Positions 1-8,448 of a DNA stretch of 64,000 nt are shown here, piece after piece. The stretch lies in contig NZ_MUHF01000019.1 of NCBI RefSeq assembly GCF_002217435.1, forward strand, positions 239,769 through 303,768, written 5' to 3'. The translations under genes and the position numbers were made by a program. Source of the DNA: Flavobacterium reichenbachii (GTDB lineage: Bacteria > Bacteroidota > Bacteroidia > Flavobacteriales > Flavobacteriaceae). Each line of letters begins with the position of its first letter. Position 1 is the stretch's first letter. The notes below the pieces were generated by a model, which saw only the letters and a list, made by a program, of their open reading frames with translations, was not told the origin of the DNA and did no database searches.

Positions 1-1971
1 ACCATATTCTGATAAAAGCGAGTTGAATACGCCAAATTTTCCTTTTTTGTTTTCAATAGCATCCAAAAGAATTACTTCTTCTTCAGAATCTTCCACTTTA
101 ACTACCGCGTGACGGTGAGAGAAAGTTCCACGCTCTACGTCCTGACCAGAAATACGAATATCAAATCCTTCAGTCAAAAGCGAACCGTAAGCCAATGCTT
201 CTGCAGTTCCCCAGTCCAGAGTATTATTGTCATATCCTGACTTTCTATCTGTAACGATTTTAGTTATCTTATTGATGAACTTTTTGTCTTCTGGTAATGT
301 TGAGATTGTGTTTATGATAGAATCCAATCCTTTTTTGTCAAAAGTAGTATCTACTTTTTGAAGCATTTGAGTATCTGTTACCTGAACAAATCCGTCCCAT
401 TCGTTTTTCATGAATGGAGTTATGATGGTCAAATCTTTTTTACGAGAAGCTTCTAAATTCTCCTCAAGATTCAATTTGTATTCTTTTTCTAAAGCATTTA
501 CATAAGAAGCATCAATTACGCCGTCAGACAATAATTTCTCAGCATAAATATCTCTTGGATTTTTATGTTTTGCGATGATTTTATATAAAACCGGCTGTGT
601 AAAACGAGGTTCGTCACCTTCGTTATGGCCGTATTTTCTATATCCTAATAAATCGATAAATACGTCACGTCCAAATTCCATTCTGTAGTCTAATGCAAAT
701 GATACTGCGTGTACAACAGCTTCAGCATCGTCAGCATTTACGTGTAATACTGGAGATAAAGTTACTTTGGCAACGTCTGTACAATAAGTAGAAGAACGAG
801 CGTCTAAATAGTTTGTTGTAAAACCAACTTGGTTATTGATTACAATATGGATTGTTCCTCCAGTTTTGTAACCGTCAAGCTGTGCCATTTGAATGATTTC
901 ATACAAGATTCCCTGACCTGCAATTGCAGCATCTCCGTGAACGGCGATCGGTAATACTTTAGAGAAATCGTCAGCATAATATTTGTCTTGTTTAGCTCTT
1001 GTAATTCCTTCAATTACAGCTCCAACCGTTTCTAAGTGAGAAGGGTTTGGTGCCAAATTGATGTTGATGCTTTTTCCAGATCTGGTTTTTTTGTCGGCAG
1101 TAAGGCCTAAATGGTATTTTACGTCACCATCAAAATATTCCTGATCGTAATCTTTACCGTCAAACTCGCCAAAAATATCCTGAGTAGATTTATTAAAGAT
1201 GTTTGCCAAAACGTTCAAACGACCACGGTGAGCCATTCCCATTACGAATTGTTCAACACCTTTTTCTGCTGCCTGCTCGATTAAAGCGTCTAAAGCCGGG
1301 ATGATAGATTCTCCACCTTCTAACGAGAATCTTTTTTGACCTACATATTTAGTATGCAGAAAGTTCTCAAAAGAAACAGCTTCATTTAATTTATTTAAGA
1401 TCGTTTTCTTTTCTTCTGTAGAGAAATTAGGCTGGTTAACATTAACAGCCAGTTTTTCCTGAATCCATTTTACAACACCAGGATTTCTGATGTACATATA
1501 TTCGATACCAATATGCTGACAGTAAATAGCTTTAAGACGATTTACTATGGCTTCTAGAGAAGAAGGTGTCATTCCTATTGTCTGCGCCGCATCAAAAACA
1601 GTTGAAAGGTCAGCTGCTGATAATCCGAAGTTCTCGATATCTAAAGTTGGAGATGAAATTCTGCGGTCACGAACTGGGTTTGTTTTGGTAAACAAATGCC
1701 CGCGCGTACGGTATCCATCAATTAATTTTAGAACGTTGAATTCTTTTTGTAATTTGTCTGAAACCTGAGAGTAATCTGTGCTTGGGCTAGTCACGTACTC
1801 AACGATTTGCTGCACTGGATTTTCGTCGTTATAAACCGTTTGTCCAAAGTCGAAACCTTGAAAAAAACTTCTCCAGCTAGGTTCAACACTGTCTGGATTT
1901 ACTAAATATTGATCGTATAATTGTGCAAAAAACTCTGTATGCGCTGCATTTAAAAATGAAAACCTATCCAT
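1..1971 (-). CDS. sucA: 2-oxoglutarate dehydrogenase E1 component, 3' part missing
   Basis: This is the thiamine-diphosphate-dependent E1 subunit of the 2-oxoglutarate dehydrogenase complex of the TCA cycle, a cytoplasmic enzyme that decarboxylates 2-oxoglutarate and passes succinyl to the E2 lipoyl arm. The start is an ATG at 1971 (MDRFSFLNAAHTEFF), and 657 of the roughly 900-930 residues of the family lie in the window; the frame runs open off the left edge. The N-terminal E2-binding segment is present (QLYDQYLVNPDSVEPSW), followed by the MGMAHRGRLNVLAN signature and the ThDP-binding stretch HGDAAIAGQGILYE with a downstream NNQVGFTT. Upstream, TACTTTTG (minus strand, 2006-2013) fits the Bacteroidota -7 element, without a clear -33 TTG. 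The E2 gene should follow beyond the edge. Identity is certain; completeness cannot be judged. Confidence 0.97.
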   Translation of the reverse strand, partial: MDRFSFLNAAHTEFFAQLYDQYLVNPDSVEPSWRSFFQGFDFGQTVYNDENPVQQIVEYVTSPSTDYSQVSDKLQKEFNVLKLIDGYRTRGHLFTKTNPVRDRRISSPTLDIENFGLSAADLSTVFDAAQTIGMTPSSLEAIVNRLKAIYCQHIGIEYMYIRNPGVVKWIQEKLAVNVNQPNFSTEEKKTILNKLNEAVSFENFLHTKYVGQKRFSLEGGESIIPALDALIEQAAEKGVEQFVMGMAHRGRLNVLANIFNKSTQDIFGEFDGKDYDQEYFDGDVKYHLGLTADKKTRSGKSININLAPNPSHLETVGAVIEGITRAKQDKYYADDFSKVLPIAVHGDAAIAGQGILYEIIQMAQLDGYKTGGTIHIVINNQVGFTTNYLDARSSTYCTDVAKVTLSPVLHVNADDAEAVVHAVSFALDYRMEFGRDVFIDLLGYRKYGHNEGDEPRFTQPVLYKIIAKHKNPRDIYAEKLLSDGVIDASYVNALEKEYKLNLEENLEASRKKDLTIITPFMKNEWDGFVQVTDTQMLQKVDTTFDKKGLDSIINTISTLPEDKKFINKITKIVTDRKSGYDNNTLDWGTAEALAYGSLLTEGFDIRISGQDVERGTFSHRHAVVKVEDSEEEVILLDAIENKKGKFGVFNSLLSEYG

Positions 1972-2085
1972 AATATTTGAATATACTTTTTGTTAAATAG
2001 AATGGCAAAAGTACAACAATCGACTTTATTTAAACCTTTTTTTTACGTACTTTTACGTAAAAATTTGTTAAAATAAACGTTAACT

Positions 2086-2637
2086 ATGAGTAAAATTCAA
2101 TTTTCAATCGATTGCAAATGCTATTTTGTGATTTTTGCAGTCTTATTCTCCAGTTATACATTTGCACAGCAAACGTATGTTATTGATAACAAAAATAATT
2201 TTTGGGATAAAGTACAGTTTGGAGGCGGCTTAGGTTTAGGTATTGGTTCCGGCTATACCGATATTTCTGTTATGCCGAGCGCTATATATAATGTCAATCA
2301 AATTGTTGGAATTGGAGTTGGATTACAATTTGGTTATCTGGCTTCAAAAAATTACTACGATTCCTTTGTTTACGGCGGAAGTTTAATTACACTCGTAAAT
2401 CCAATTCCAGAAATTCAGTTATCTGCAGAATTAGAACAAGTTCGCGTGAACACAAATTATGATTCTAATAATGTAAGACCGGCTTATTCTGATGATTTTT
2501 GGAATACCGCACTTTATCTTGGGGCGGGCTATAGAACCGGAAGTGTCACCATTGGAGCGCGTTATGATGTTTTATTCAATGATGAAAGAAGTCTTTACGG
2601 ATCGGCATTTATGCCTTTTGTGAGGGTTTATTTTTAA
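2086..2637 (+). CDS. small secreted outer-membrane beta-barrel-like protein
   Basis: A 183-aa protein of unknown function, divergent from sucA. The N-terminus has a hydrophobic segment ending in SYTFAQQ, a likely SPI signal peptide. The rest has alternating hydrophobic and Gly/Tyr-rich strands (FGGGLGLGIGSGY, ALYLGAGYRTGSVTIGARYDVLF) and ends in a terminal Phe (FMPFVRVYF), all typical of small outer-membrane barrels. I recall that homologues beside sucA in Flavobacterium are sometimes labelled alpha-ketoglutarate decarboxylase; nothing in this sequence looks like a ThDP enzyme. Its 5' region carries TTTTACGTA twice (2041-2049, 2051-2059), the second within the palindrome TTTTACGTAAAA (2051-2062). 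Function unknown; the barrel is inferred from pattern only. Confidence 0.8.
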   Translation: MSKIQFSIDCKCYFVIFAVLFSSYTFAQQTYVIDNKNNFWDKVQFGGGLGLGIGSGYTDISVMPSAIYNVNQIVGIGVGLQFGYLASKNYYDSFVYGGSLITLVNPIPEIQLSAELEQVRVNTNYDSNNVRPAYSDDFWNTALYLGAGYRTGSVTIGARYDVLFNDERSLYGSAFMPFVRVYF

Positions 2638-2683
2638 GTTGCTGAGTTTTAAAATACGGATAATAAAGAAATATATTTAACAC

Positions 2684-3082
2684 ATGATAGAACCAGAATT
2701 TAGATGTGGGACTAACGATGCGATGATTGCAGTAGCAAAAAAGTTAGATATATTGTATGATAATTCTATGCAGGATTGGTCTTATATAATTGCCAATTCA
2801 AATGAAATTGAAAAATATTTTACTTTATATAAAAATATTTTAGATGAAGATGAAAAGTTTGTCTTAATGGAAATTATGATTCAGGCTATAGAAGATCAAG
2901 ATAAAGAAGAATTATTTGTAAAATATTTGAATGAAGTGAAACACTTATTACAAGAGGATTTTCATATTCATGAATCTACAATCTTTTATTGGTCCTGTTT
3001 TGATAATGAAAATATTGAAGACTGCTGGAAAATTAGTCCTTTTATGAGAGTATTAAGTAAAAGCAGAAACTTAGCGACTTAA
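2684..3082 (+). CDS. hypothetical acidic cytoplasmic protein
   Basis: A 132-aa protein I do not recognise. It has no signal peptide or membrane segment, is rich in Glu/Asp/Lys, and appears mostly helical (long amphipathic stretches such as KFVLMEIMIQAIEDQDKEEL). A Trp/Cys-containing tail (FYWSCFDNENIEDCW) stands out. The ATG at 2684 follows the upstream barrel gene by 46 nt, so the two may be co-transcribed. It ends 13 nt before the convergent gene at 3096. The size and acidity resemble small immunity-type proteins, but no toxin partner is nearby, so that is only a possibility. Confidence 0.65.
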   Translation: MIEPEFRCGTNDAMIAVAKKLDILYDNSMQDWSYIIANSNEIEKYFTLYKNILDEDEKFVLMEIMIQAIEDQDKEELFVKYLNEVKHLLQEDFHIHESTIFYWSCFDNENIEDCWKISPFMRVLSKSRNLAT

Positions 3083-3095
3083 TAACTTATCAGCT

Positions 3096-3449
3096 TTATT
3101 TATAAAAATTCCGAAACCAAACCTTCTGCCATTCTCTTTTTAAAATCAAAAAAGAAACCTGTTCGGCCAGAATTACCAAATCAGAACCATCAAGTTTTTT
3201 TATTTCGATTTCAGAAACATCAATAATATAAAGCAGATTCAGGTATTCAGCAAATTTGTACTGAATCATCCTGTAGATTTTTTCGTGAAGCTGAATTTTT
3301 AATTCGTCAGGCTCAATGCTTAACGGAAAATCGATTCCTTCATTGGCCAAATTAAAATCTTTATTAATTTGTTCAATAAGATTCAAATATAAAGTCTCCG
3401 CTTGTGCCTCGGCTAATAATGATTCTGTATTTATCGGTGCTACAAACAT
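3096..3449 (-). CDS. conserved hypothetical protein
   Basis: A 117-aa protein without a signal peptide, starting at an ATG (MFVAPINTESLLAEAQ). Predicted helical in its first half (LLAEAQAETLYLNLIEQINKD), with a mixed C-terminal half ending in WQKVWFRNFYK. It lies 50 nt downstream of the polyprenyl synthetase on the same strand, so it is probably in that operon. I cannot assign a family or function from the sequence alone. It converges with the preceding plus-strand gene with only 13 nt between them. Confidence 0.65.
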   Translation of the reverse strand: MFVAPINTESLLAEAQAETLYLNLIEQINKDFNLANEGIDFPLSIEPDELKIQLHEKIYRMIQYKFAEYLNLLYIIDVSEIEIKKLDGSDLVILAEQVSFLILKREWQKVWFRNFYK

Positions 3450-3499
3450 GTATTTTAGATTTTAGATTGCTGATTTATGATTGTAGATTTTATTGAAAG

Positions 3500-4474
3500 C
3501 TAAACTCTTCTTCCCATTAAATTTTCACCAAAAGTTCTAAGGGTAGTTTTCTTTTCGGCGTCGAGATTCATTTTTTCTAAAGTTTCAAAAGCTCTAAAAG
3601 TGTACATTTCTATAGCTTCCTGAGTTGCTTTTGATGCGCCTGATTCATTAAAAATGGCTTTTGCCGTTTCTATTTTAGCGGTATTATCTTCTAATTTTAA
3701 ATTGAATAAATTCTGTAATTGAACCGATTTGTCCGAATTAGAAAATTCTAAAGCTTTAAGGTATAAAAATGTTTTTTTATTCTCAATAATGTCGCCTCCA
3801 ACTTGTTTTCCAAAGGTTTCAGGATCTCCAAAAGCATCTAAATAATCATCCTGAAGCTGAAATGCCAAACCTAAATTAAGTCCGAAATCATAAATTAAAT
3901 CGCTTTCTTCTTTAGAGGTCTTAGCTACAATTGCGCCCATTTTCATTGCAGCGGCAACTAAAACAGCTGTTTTGTATTCGATCATTTTTAGATAATCCGG
4001 AATAGTGACATCATTTCTTTTTTCAAAATCAACATCCCATTGCTGGCCTTCGCAAACTTCAAGAGCAGTTTTGCTGAAAAGTTTAGCCAGATCTCTAAAA
4101 ACTTCAGATTCGTATTGTTCAAAATATTGATACGCCAAAATCAGCATAGCATCACCAGAAAGTATTCCGGTATTTAGATCCCATTTTTCATGTACGGTTT
4201 CTTTTCCTCTTCTTAAAGGAGCGTCATCCATAATGTCATCATGAACTAAAGAGAAATTATGAAAAACTTCAACTGCCATAGCGGCCGGAAGAGCTGTTTC
4301 GTAACTCGTATTAAAAATTTCTGCAGCCATTAATGTTAGTACAGGACGCATACGTTTACCACCAAGACCTAAAATATATTCTATAGGCTCATAAAGATTT
4401 TTAGGTTCTTTCTGTATGTTTTGGTTTTTTAAATAAGTAATAAAAAAATCTTGGTACTGACTAATATTGTGCAT
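3500..4474 (-). CDS. polyprenyl synthetase (farnesyl/geranylgeranyl diphosphate synthase family)
   Basis: A trans-prenyltransferase that condenses isopentenyl diphosphate with allylic diphosphates in isoprenoid synthesis (quinones, carotenoids, carrier lipids). All hallmark motifs are present: GGKRMRP near residue 40, the first Asp-rich motif DDIMD followed by DAPLRRG, and the second Asp-rich motif in FQLQDDYLDAFGD, with KTFLYLKAL after it. Phe and Ser precede the first Asp-rich motif at -5 and -4; this is not enough to set product length. The reading frame extends to a TTG at 4504, but the ATG at 4474 (MHNISQYQDFF, 324 aa) fits family N-termini and is chosen. A TATATTTG -7-like element lies on the minus strand just upstream (about 4502-4509). 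The product may be FPP, GGPP or a longer chain. Confidence 0.93.
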   Translation of the reverse strand: MHNISQYQDFFITYLKNQNIQKEPKNLYEPIEYILGLGGKRMRPVLTLMAAEIFNTSYETALPAAMAVEVFHNFSLVHDDIMDDAPLRRGKETVHEKWDLNTGILSGDAMLILAYQYFEQYESEVFRDLAKLFSKTALEVCEGQQWDVDFEKRNDVTIPDYLKMIEYKTAVLVAAAMKMGAIVAKTSKEESDLIYDFGLNLGLAFQLQDDYLDAFGDPETFGKQVGGDIIENKKTFLYLKALEFSNSDKSVQLQNLFNLKLEDNTAKIETAKAIFNESGASKATQEAIEMYTFRAFETLEKMNLDAEKKTTLRTFGENLMGRRV

Positions 4475-4615
4475 AAAAATGAAAATCTGATTTACGAGGT
4501 TCAAATATACAATTCATATGTGAATTATCGCTTTTTAAAGACTAAATGGTTACCAAGATTTAAAGTTGGCTGAATCGGCTTATTTTAATGTGTTAAAATA
4601 ATTTAAAAAAAACTT

Positions 4616-4643
4616 GGAAACTTTTTTGGTGTTTACAGTTTCC
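4616..4643. promoter_or_regulatory. palindromic operator 1, overlapping the yceI promoter
   Basis: GGAAACT (4616-4622), 14 nt, AGTTTCC (4637-4643). The spacer holds the -33 TTG (4626-4628) of the promoter, and the right arm ends 4 nt before the -7 element. The same palindrome occurs at 4660-4687 and 5301-5328, so this is probably the site of the neighbouring TetR regulator acting as repressor. Confidence 0.8.
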
Positions 4644-4655
4644 TGTTTATATTTG
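4626..4655 (+). promoter_or_regulatory. promoter of the YceI-like gene
   Basis: TTG (4626-4628), 19-nt spacer, TATATTTG (4648-4655): an almost perfect Bacteroidota sigma-A promoter. Transcription should start near 4662, giving a leader of about 70 nt before the ATG at 4733. Both elements are interleaved with palindromic operators. Confidence 0.75.
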
Positions 4656-4659
4656 CATC

Positions 4660-4687
4660 GGAAACTCCGAACACTAAAAAAGTTTCC
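4660..4687. promoter_or_regulatory. palindromic operator 2, at the yceI transcription start
   Basis: GGAAACT (4660-4666), 14 nt, AGTTTCC (4681-4687): same arms and spacing as operators 1 and 3. It sits at and just after the predicted transcription start, where a bound repressor would block initiation or early elongation. Its left arm begins 44 nt after that of operator 1. Confidence 0.78.
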
Positions 4688-4732
4688 GCGAGAAGTTTAG
4701 ATCATTTATAAACTAAACAAAACCAAATATTT

Positions 4733-5254
4733 ATGAGAACAACATGGACCTTAGATTCTAGCCAATCAGATGTTTTAATTAAAATGAGACATTCAATAAT
4801 TGCCTATTTAGGAGGAACTACAAATAAATTTGACGGCTACGTAAATATTGAAGACAATGAGATTGAAGATGCATCAGTTGAGTTTTCTTTAGATATTAAC
4901 AATAAAATTGACAGTTTTCAGCAAGTAGATACTTATTTGCAGCTTCAGGATTTTTTTGATGTGAATGAACATCCTATTATAACTTTCAAATCGACCTCAT
5001 TTCAGAAAGTAAACAATAATATCAATTTCTTTAAAGGTGATTTAACTATTAAAGACGTAACCAAAGTTGTAGAGCTTGATGCTGAGTTTATTGGAGTAAA
5101 CACTTATAATGGGGAGCAAAAAGTTGCTTTTGAAATAAAAGGAGACATCAAACGTCAGGATTTTGGATTAGACTATAATTCGTTTAATCATAATGGAGGT
5201 TTGGCTTTAGGAAAAGATATTAAACTCATTGCAAACCTGGAATTCTGCATATAA
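4733..5254 (+). CDS. YceI-family lipid-binding-like protein
   Basis: A 173-aa YceI-domain protein (polyisoprenoid-binding fold, a lipocalin-like barrel). Family features include the opening TTWTLDSSQSDVLIKMRHS, the segment LQDFFDVNEHPIITFKS, KGDLTIKDVTKVVELD and the late RQDFGLDYN motif. It has no signal peptide, unlike Escherichia coli YceI, so it probably stays in the cytoplasm. The gene is preceded by a strong promoter and two copies of the palindrome that also lies in front of the tetR-efflux operon, so it is probably in the same regulon. A role in handling a lipophilic ligand linked to the pump is inference. The start ATG at 4733 is unambiguous. Confidence 0.9.
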   Translation: MRTTWTLDSSQSDVLIKMRHSIIAYLGGTTNKFDGYVNIEDNEIEDASVEFSLDINNKIDSFQQVDTYLQLQDFFDVNEHPIITFKSTSFQKVNNNINFFKGDLTIKDVTKVVELDAEFIGVNTYNGEQKVAFEIKGDIKRQDFGLDYNSFNHNGGLALGKDIKLIANLEFCI

Positions 5255-5300
5255 ATCTTACGGGCTCAAAAAATTAATGTAAAAATAGTACAATTATAAC

Positions 5301-5328
5301 GGAAACTGCTTTTAGAATTTAAGTTTCC
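5301..5328. promoter_or_regulatory. palindromic operator 3, in front of tetR
   Basis: GGAAACT (5301-5307), 14 nt, AGTTTCC (5322-5328). As with operator 1, the right arm ends 4 nt before a TATATTTG -7 element (5333-5340). Its place upstream of the TetR gene implies autoregulation of the efflux operon. Confidence 0.82.
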
Positions 5329-5332
5329 ATTC

Positions 5333-5340
5333 TATATTTG
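5333..5340 (+). promoter_or_regulatory. -7 element of the tetR-efflux operon
   Basis: TATATTTG matches the Bacteroidota TAnnTTTG element. At the expected -33 position (5311-5313) the sequence is TTT rather than TTG, so the promoter is likely weaker than that of yceI. The predicted start near 5347 lies before the ATG at 5362 but almost on the TTG at 5350, which supports the ATG. Confidence 0.65.
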
Positions 5341-5361
5341 TAGTACAATTTGAAAATTAAA

Positions 5362-5961
5362 ATGAAAGAGAAAATCATATCAAAAGCAAGCGAGTTGTTT
5401 TTAAAGCTTGGTTTTAAGAGTGTTACAATGGATGATATTGCAGGGGAAATGTGTATTTCAAAAAAAACGATCTACAAATATTTCTGTAATAAAGAGGTTT
5501 TAATAGAAGAAAGCACAACGTTAGTTCATAGACAAGTACATGAAATTATAGATACGATAGTCGCTAAAAATCATAACGCGATTCATGAGAATTTTGAGAT
5601 TCGTGAAATGTTTTGCGAGATGTTTAAAAACAATATCGATTCGTCTCCTATCTATCAGTTAAAAAAGCATTACCCTGAAATCTATCATAAAGTTATGACG
5701 CATGAAATAGAGCAATGCAGTCAGTGGTTTAGAGAAAATATCGAAAAAGGTATACGAGAAAATTTATACAGAACAGATTTGAATATTGATGTTTATGTAA
5801 AATTTTATTACACTTTAATTTTTCATATAAACGAAACCACAATTTCAGACAAAGAATCGCAGCAATTGGAATTGGAAGCTTTAGAATATCATACAAGAGC
5901 GATGTCAACTCCGTTAGGAATAATAGAATTGGAAAAACAGCTTAAAAAAATTATTAATTAA
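5362..5961 (+). CDS. TetR/AcrR-family transcriptional regulator
   Basis: A 199-aa regulator with an N-terminal TetR helix-turn-helix: KIISKASELFLKLGFKSVTM leads to DDIAGEMCISKKTIYKYFCN, a clear recognition helix. The C-terminal ligand-binding half is divergent and holds two Cys in MFCEMF and EQCSQWF. The frame extends upstream to a TTG at 5350, but the ATG at 5362 fits the predicted transcription start. It is the first gene of an operon with a TolC-like channel, a periplasmic adaptor and an RND pump. The operator palindrome GGAAACT-N14-AGTTTCC in front of it and twice in front of the YceI gene is the probable binding site. Repression relieved by a pump substrate is the usual mode for the family; the ligand is unknown. 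Confidence 0.93.
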   Translation: MKEKIISKASELFLKLGFKSVTMDDIAGEMCISKKTIYKYFCNKEVLIEESTTLVHRQVHEIIDTIVAKNHNAIHENFEIREMFCEMFKNNIDSSPIYQLKKHYPEIYHKVMTHEIEQCSQWFRENIEKGIRENLYRTDLNIDVYVKFYYTLIFHINETTISDKESQQLELEALEYHTRAMSTPLGIIELEKQLKKIIN

Positions 5962-6031
5962 TCATCAATCAAAATATCATCATACTGTTTAAATAAGATG
6001 ATGAGATTCAACTTTAAAAATAAATTGTAAT

Positions 6032-7366
6032 ATGAAAAGAATCCTTCTTATATTTTTGTGTTCCATTGGCATATCGGCCAACGCACAAGTAACCACTTTA
6101 ACCTTAAAGGACGCGGTAAACTACGCGCTTCAGAATAAGGCTGATGCTAAAAAATCAAAACTGCAGGTTGAAAACAGCGAATATAAAATTCAGGAAGTGC
6201 GCTCTAGAGCATTACCTCAAATTTCTGCAAACGGAAATTTAACTTATAATCCAGTTATTCAGACAACGGTTATTGATGGAGCAGGATTTAACGCGCCAGG
6301 AACTACAATTCAGGCAGCATTTGGTCAAAAATGGACATCAACTGCTGGGCTTTCCTTAACTCAGACAATATTTGACCAATCTGTTTTTACAGGATTAAAA
6401 GCAGCAAGATCTACTCGTGAGTTTTACCAGATCAACGATCAATTAACAGAAGAACAAGTTATTGAAAGAGTTGCAAACAACTACTATTCTGTTTATGTAC
6501 AACAAGAAAGATTGGTTTTGCTGGACAGTAATTTGGTTAACACTACAAAAGTTCGTGATATTGTAAAAGGACAATTTGACAACGGTTTGGCTAAAAAAAT
6601 TGATTTAGACCGTATCATCGTAAAAATGTCAAACATTGACACAGAGCGTCAGCAGATTAAAAACCAAATTGCTTTGCAGGAAAATGCATTGAAGTTTTAT
6701 ATGGGAATGCCGATTGAAACTCAAATAGTATTGCCAAAAGAAGAATTTGAAGTTGGGCCGGCGGCACTAACAGAACAGCCAAATGTTGAAAACAGAACAG
6801 AATATCTGCTTTTGAAAAAACAAGAAGAGCTTTTAGTATATAACAAAAAAGCAGTTGAAGCAGCATATTATCCAACACTTTCATTATCTGCAGGATACAA
6901 TTATATTGGTCAGGGTCCAGAATTTCCTTGGTTTGCAAAACCTGAAAAAGGAGTTTATTGGTCAGATTTCTCTGCAATTGGATTAAACTTACACGTACCA
7001 ATTTTTACAGGTTTTGGAACTCGTGCCAAGGTAAGACAAGCAGATGTAGAAATCAGATCGCTTCAGGAAGATATTAAAGACACAAAACTTTCTCTTGATT
7101 TAGATTACAGAAATGCTATAACACAGATCGAAAATAATCTTGTTACGATCGAGAATCAAAAAGAAAATATGCGTCTGGCAACAGAAATTCTAAGCAATAC
7201 AAAAAACAATTACCTTCAGGGATTAGCATCTTTAACCGATTTACTGGATGCAGAAAATGCATCACTTGAAGCTCAAAATAATTATACAAGAGCAGTTTTA
7301 AATTATAAAATTGCCGAAATATCTCTAATCAAATCAAAAGGCGAACTTAAATCTCTTATTAAATAA
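6032..7366 (+). CDS. TolC-family outer-membrane efflux channel
   Basis: A 444-aa outer-membrane factor that forms the trimeric exit duct of a tripartite pump. A signal peptide (MKRILLIFLCSIGISANAQ) precedes the first OEP repeat (LTLKDAVNYALQNKADAKKS). A second repeat contains the typical helical stretch near YLLLKKQEELLVYNKKAVEA, and the C-terminal part ends with TDLLDAENASLEAQNNYTRA. Length and pattern match the family. It starts 71 nt after the TetR gene and ends 10 nt before the adaptor gene, so it is in the operon. No odd features were seen. Confidence 0.95.
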   Translation: MKRILLIFLCSIGISANAQVTTLTLKDAVNYALQNKADAKKSKLQVENSEYKIQEVRSRALPQISANGNLTYNPVIQTTVIDGAGFNAPGTTIQAAFGQKWTSTAGLSLTQTIFDQSVFTGLKAARSTREFYQINDQLTEEQVIERVANNYYSVYVQQERLVLLDSNLVNTTKVRDIVKGQFDNGLAKKIDLDRIIVKMSNIDTERQQIKNQIALQENALKFYMGMPIETQIVLPKEEFEVGPAALTEQPNVENRTEYLLLKKQEELLVYNKKAVEAAYYPTLSLSAGYNYIGQGPEFPWFAKPEKGVYWSDFSAIGLNLHVPIFTGFGTRAKVRQADVEIRSLQEDIKDTKLSLDLDYRNAITQIENNLVTIENQKENMRLATEILSNTKNNYLQGLASLTDLLDAENASLEAQNNYTRAVLNYKIAEISLIKSKGELKSLIK

Positions 7367-7375
7367 CTAATTACA

Positions 7376-8443
7376 ATGAAGAAAACTATTATAACAATCG
7401 TAATCATAATCGCAGCTTTGGGTGTGATTGGATATGTCTTAAATAATAATAAGAAAGAAAATAAAGCAAAAACAGATATCGTTGCAGAAAAAAATGCTGC
7501 AGTTTCAGTAAAAGTATCTGATGTAAAAACAGAAGAAATTTCATTGGATTTTGTTGCAAACGGAAACTTTCAGCCGATCCAAGAATTGACTTTTTCTGCT
7601 GAAAAATCTGGAAAAGTAATCAGCGTTTTAGCTAAAGAAGGGGACTATGTAAGAGTAGGACAAACGTTATTAACCGTAAGAGGTGATGTAATTAATGTGA
7701 GCGCACAACAAGCACAGGCAACTTTTCAAAATGCAAAATCTGATTACAGCAGATACGAAAATGCTTTTAAAACTGGTGGTGTAACTAAACAACAATTAGA
7801 TCAGGCAAAATTGGCTTTGACAAATGCTGAGTCTAATTTGAAACAAGCTAATATTAATGTTGGAGATACAAGAGTTAAAGCTCCAATAAGCGGATTTATC
7901 AACAAAAAACATATTGAGCCAGGATCTATTTTAACTGGAATGCCGGCAACTGCATTGTTTGATATTGTAAACGTTTCTAAATTAAAATTAGTAGTTACAG
8001 TAAACGAAAATCAAGTTGCAAGCTTAAAAGTTGGAAACCAAATTAATGTAACGGCTAGTGTTTATCCTGATAAAAACTTCTCTGGAAAAATTACTTTTAT
8101 TGCTTCAAAAGCAGATGAGTCTTTAAATTTTCCAGTTGAAATTGAAATCACAAATAACTCAAACAACGATCTAAAAGCAGGGATGTACGGAACAGCAAAT
8201 TTTGCTTCAAACCAACAAAAACAACATCTTATGGTTGTACCTAGAAATGCTTTCGTAGGAAGTGTGAGCAGTAACGAAATATTTGTTGCAGAAAACGGTG
8301 TTGCAAAATTAAGAAAAGTAACTGCTGGTAGAATTTTGGGTGATAAAGTAGAAATTATCAACGGATTATCTGATGGAGAAAAAGTAATTACTACAGGTCA
8401 GATTAACTTACAAGACGGTAATACAGTAGAAATTATTAAATAA
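7376..8443 (+). CDS. RND efflux periplasmic adaptor (membrane fusion protein)
   Basis: A 355-aa adaptor that links the inner-membrane RND pump to the TolC-like channel. An N-terminal hydrophobic anchor (residues about 4-22) has no lipobox Cys, so it is an uncleaved anchor or a signal peptide. The split biotinyl-lipoyl domain is seen in FSAEKSGKVISVLAKEGDYV and later RVKAPISGFINKKHIEPGS, flanking a helical hairpin (AQQAQATFQNAKSDYSRYEN). Beta-barrel and membrane-proximal parts follow (LMVVPRNAFVG, ITTGQINLQDGNTVEI). It is translated 9 nt after the channel gene. The spacing to the pump gene is 90 nt and holds a repetitive tract. Confidence 0.95.
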   Translation: MKKTIITIVIIIAALGVIGYVLNNNKKENKAKTDIVAEKNAAVSVKVSDVKTEEISLDFVANGNFQPIQELTFSAEKSGKVISVLAKEGDYVRVGQTLLTVRGDVINVSAQQAQATFQNAKSDYSRYENAFKTGGVTKQQLDQAKLALTNAESNLKQANINVGDTRVKAPISGFINKKHIEPGSILTGMPATALFDIVNVSKLKLVVTVNENQVASLKVGNQINVTASVYPDKNFSGKITFIASKADESLNFPVEIEITNNSNNDLKAGMYGTANFASNQQKQHLMVVPRNAFVGSVSSNEIFVAENGVAKLRKVTAGRILGDKVEIINGLSDGEKVITTGQINLQDGNTVEIIK

Positions 8444-8448
8444 TTATT

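Noticed and set aside
1547..1768. Plus-strand open frame inside sucA
   Set aside because: Antisense to a certain sucA coding region, without start context or family pattern.
3500..4504. Longer polyprenyl synthetase starting at 4504
   Set aside because: That start is TTG and adds ten residues foreign to the family; the ATG at 4474 fits better.
6657..7001. Minus-strand frame inside the TolC-like gene
   Set aside because: Shadow of a well-supported gene; no recognisable protein.
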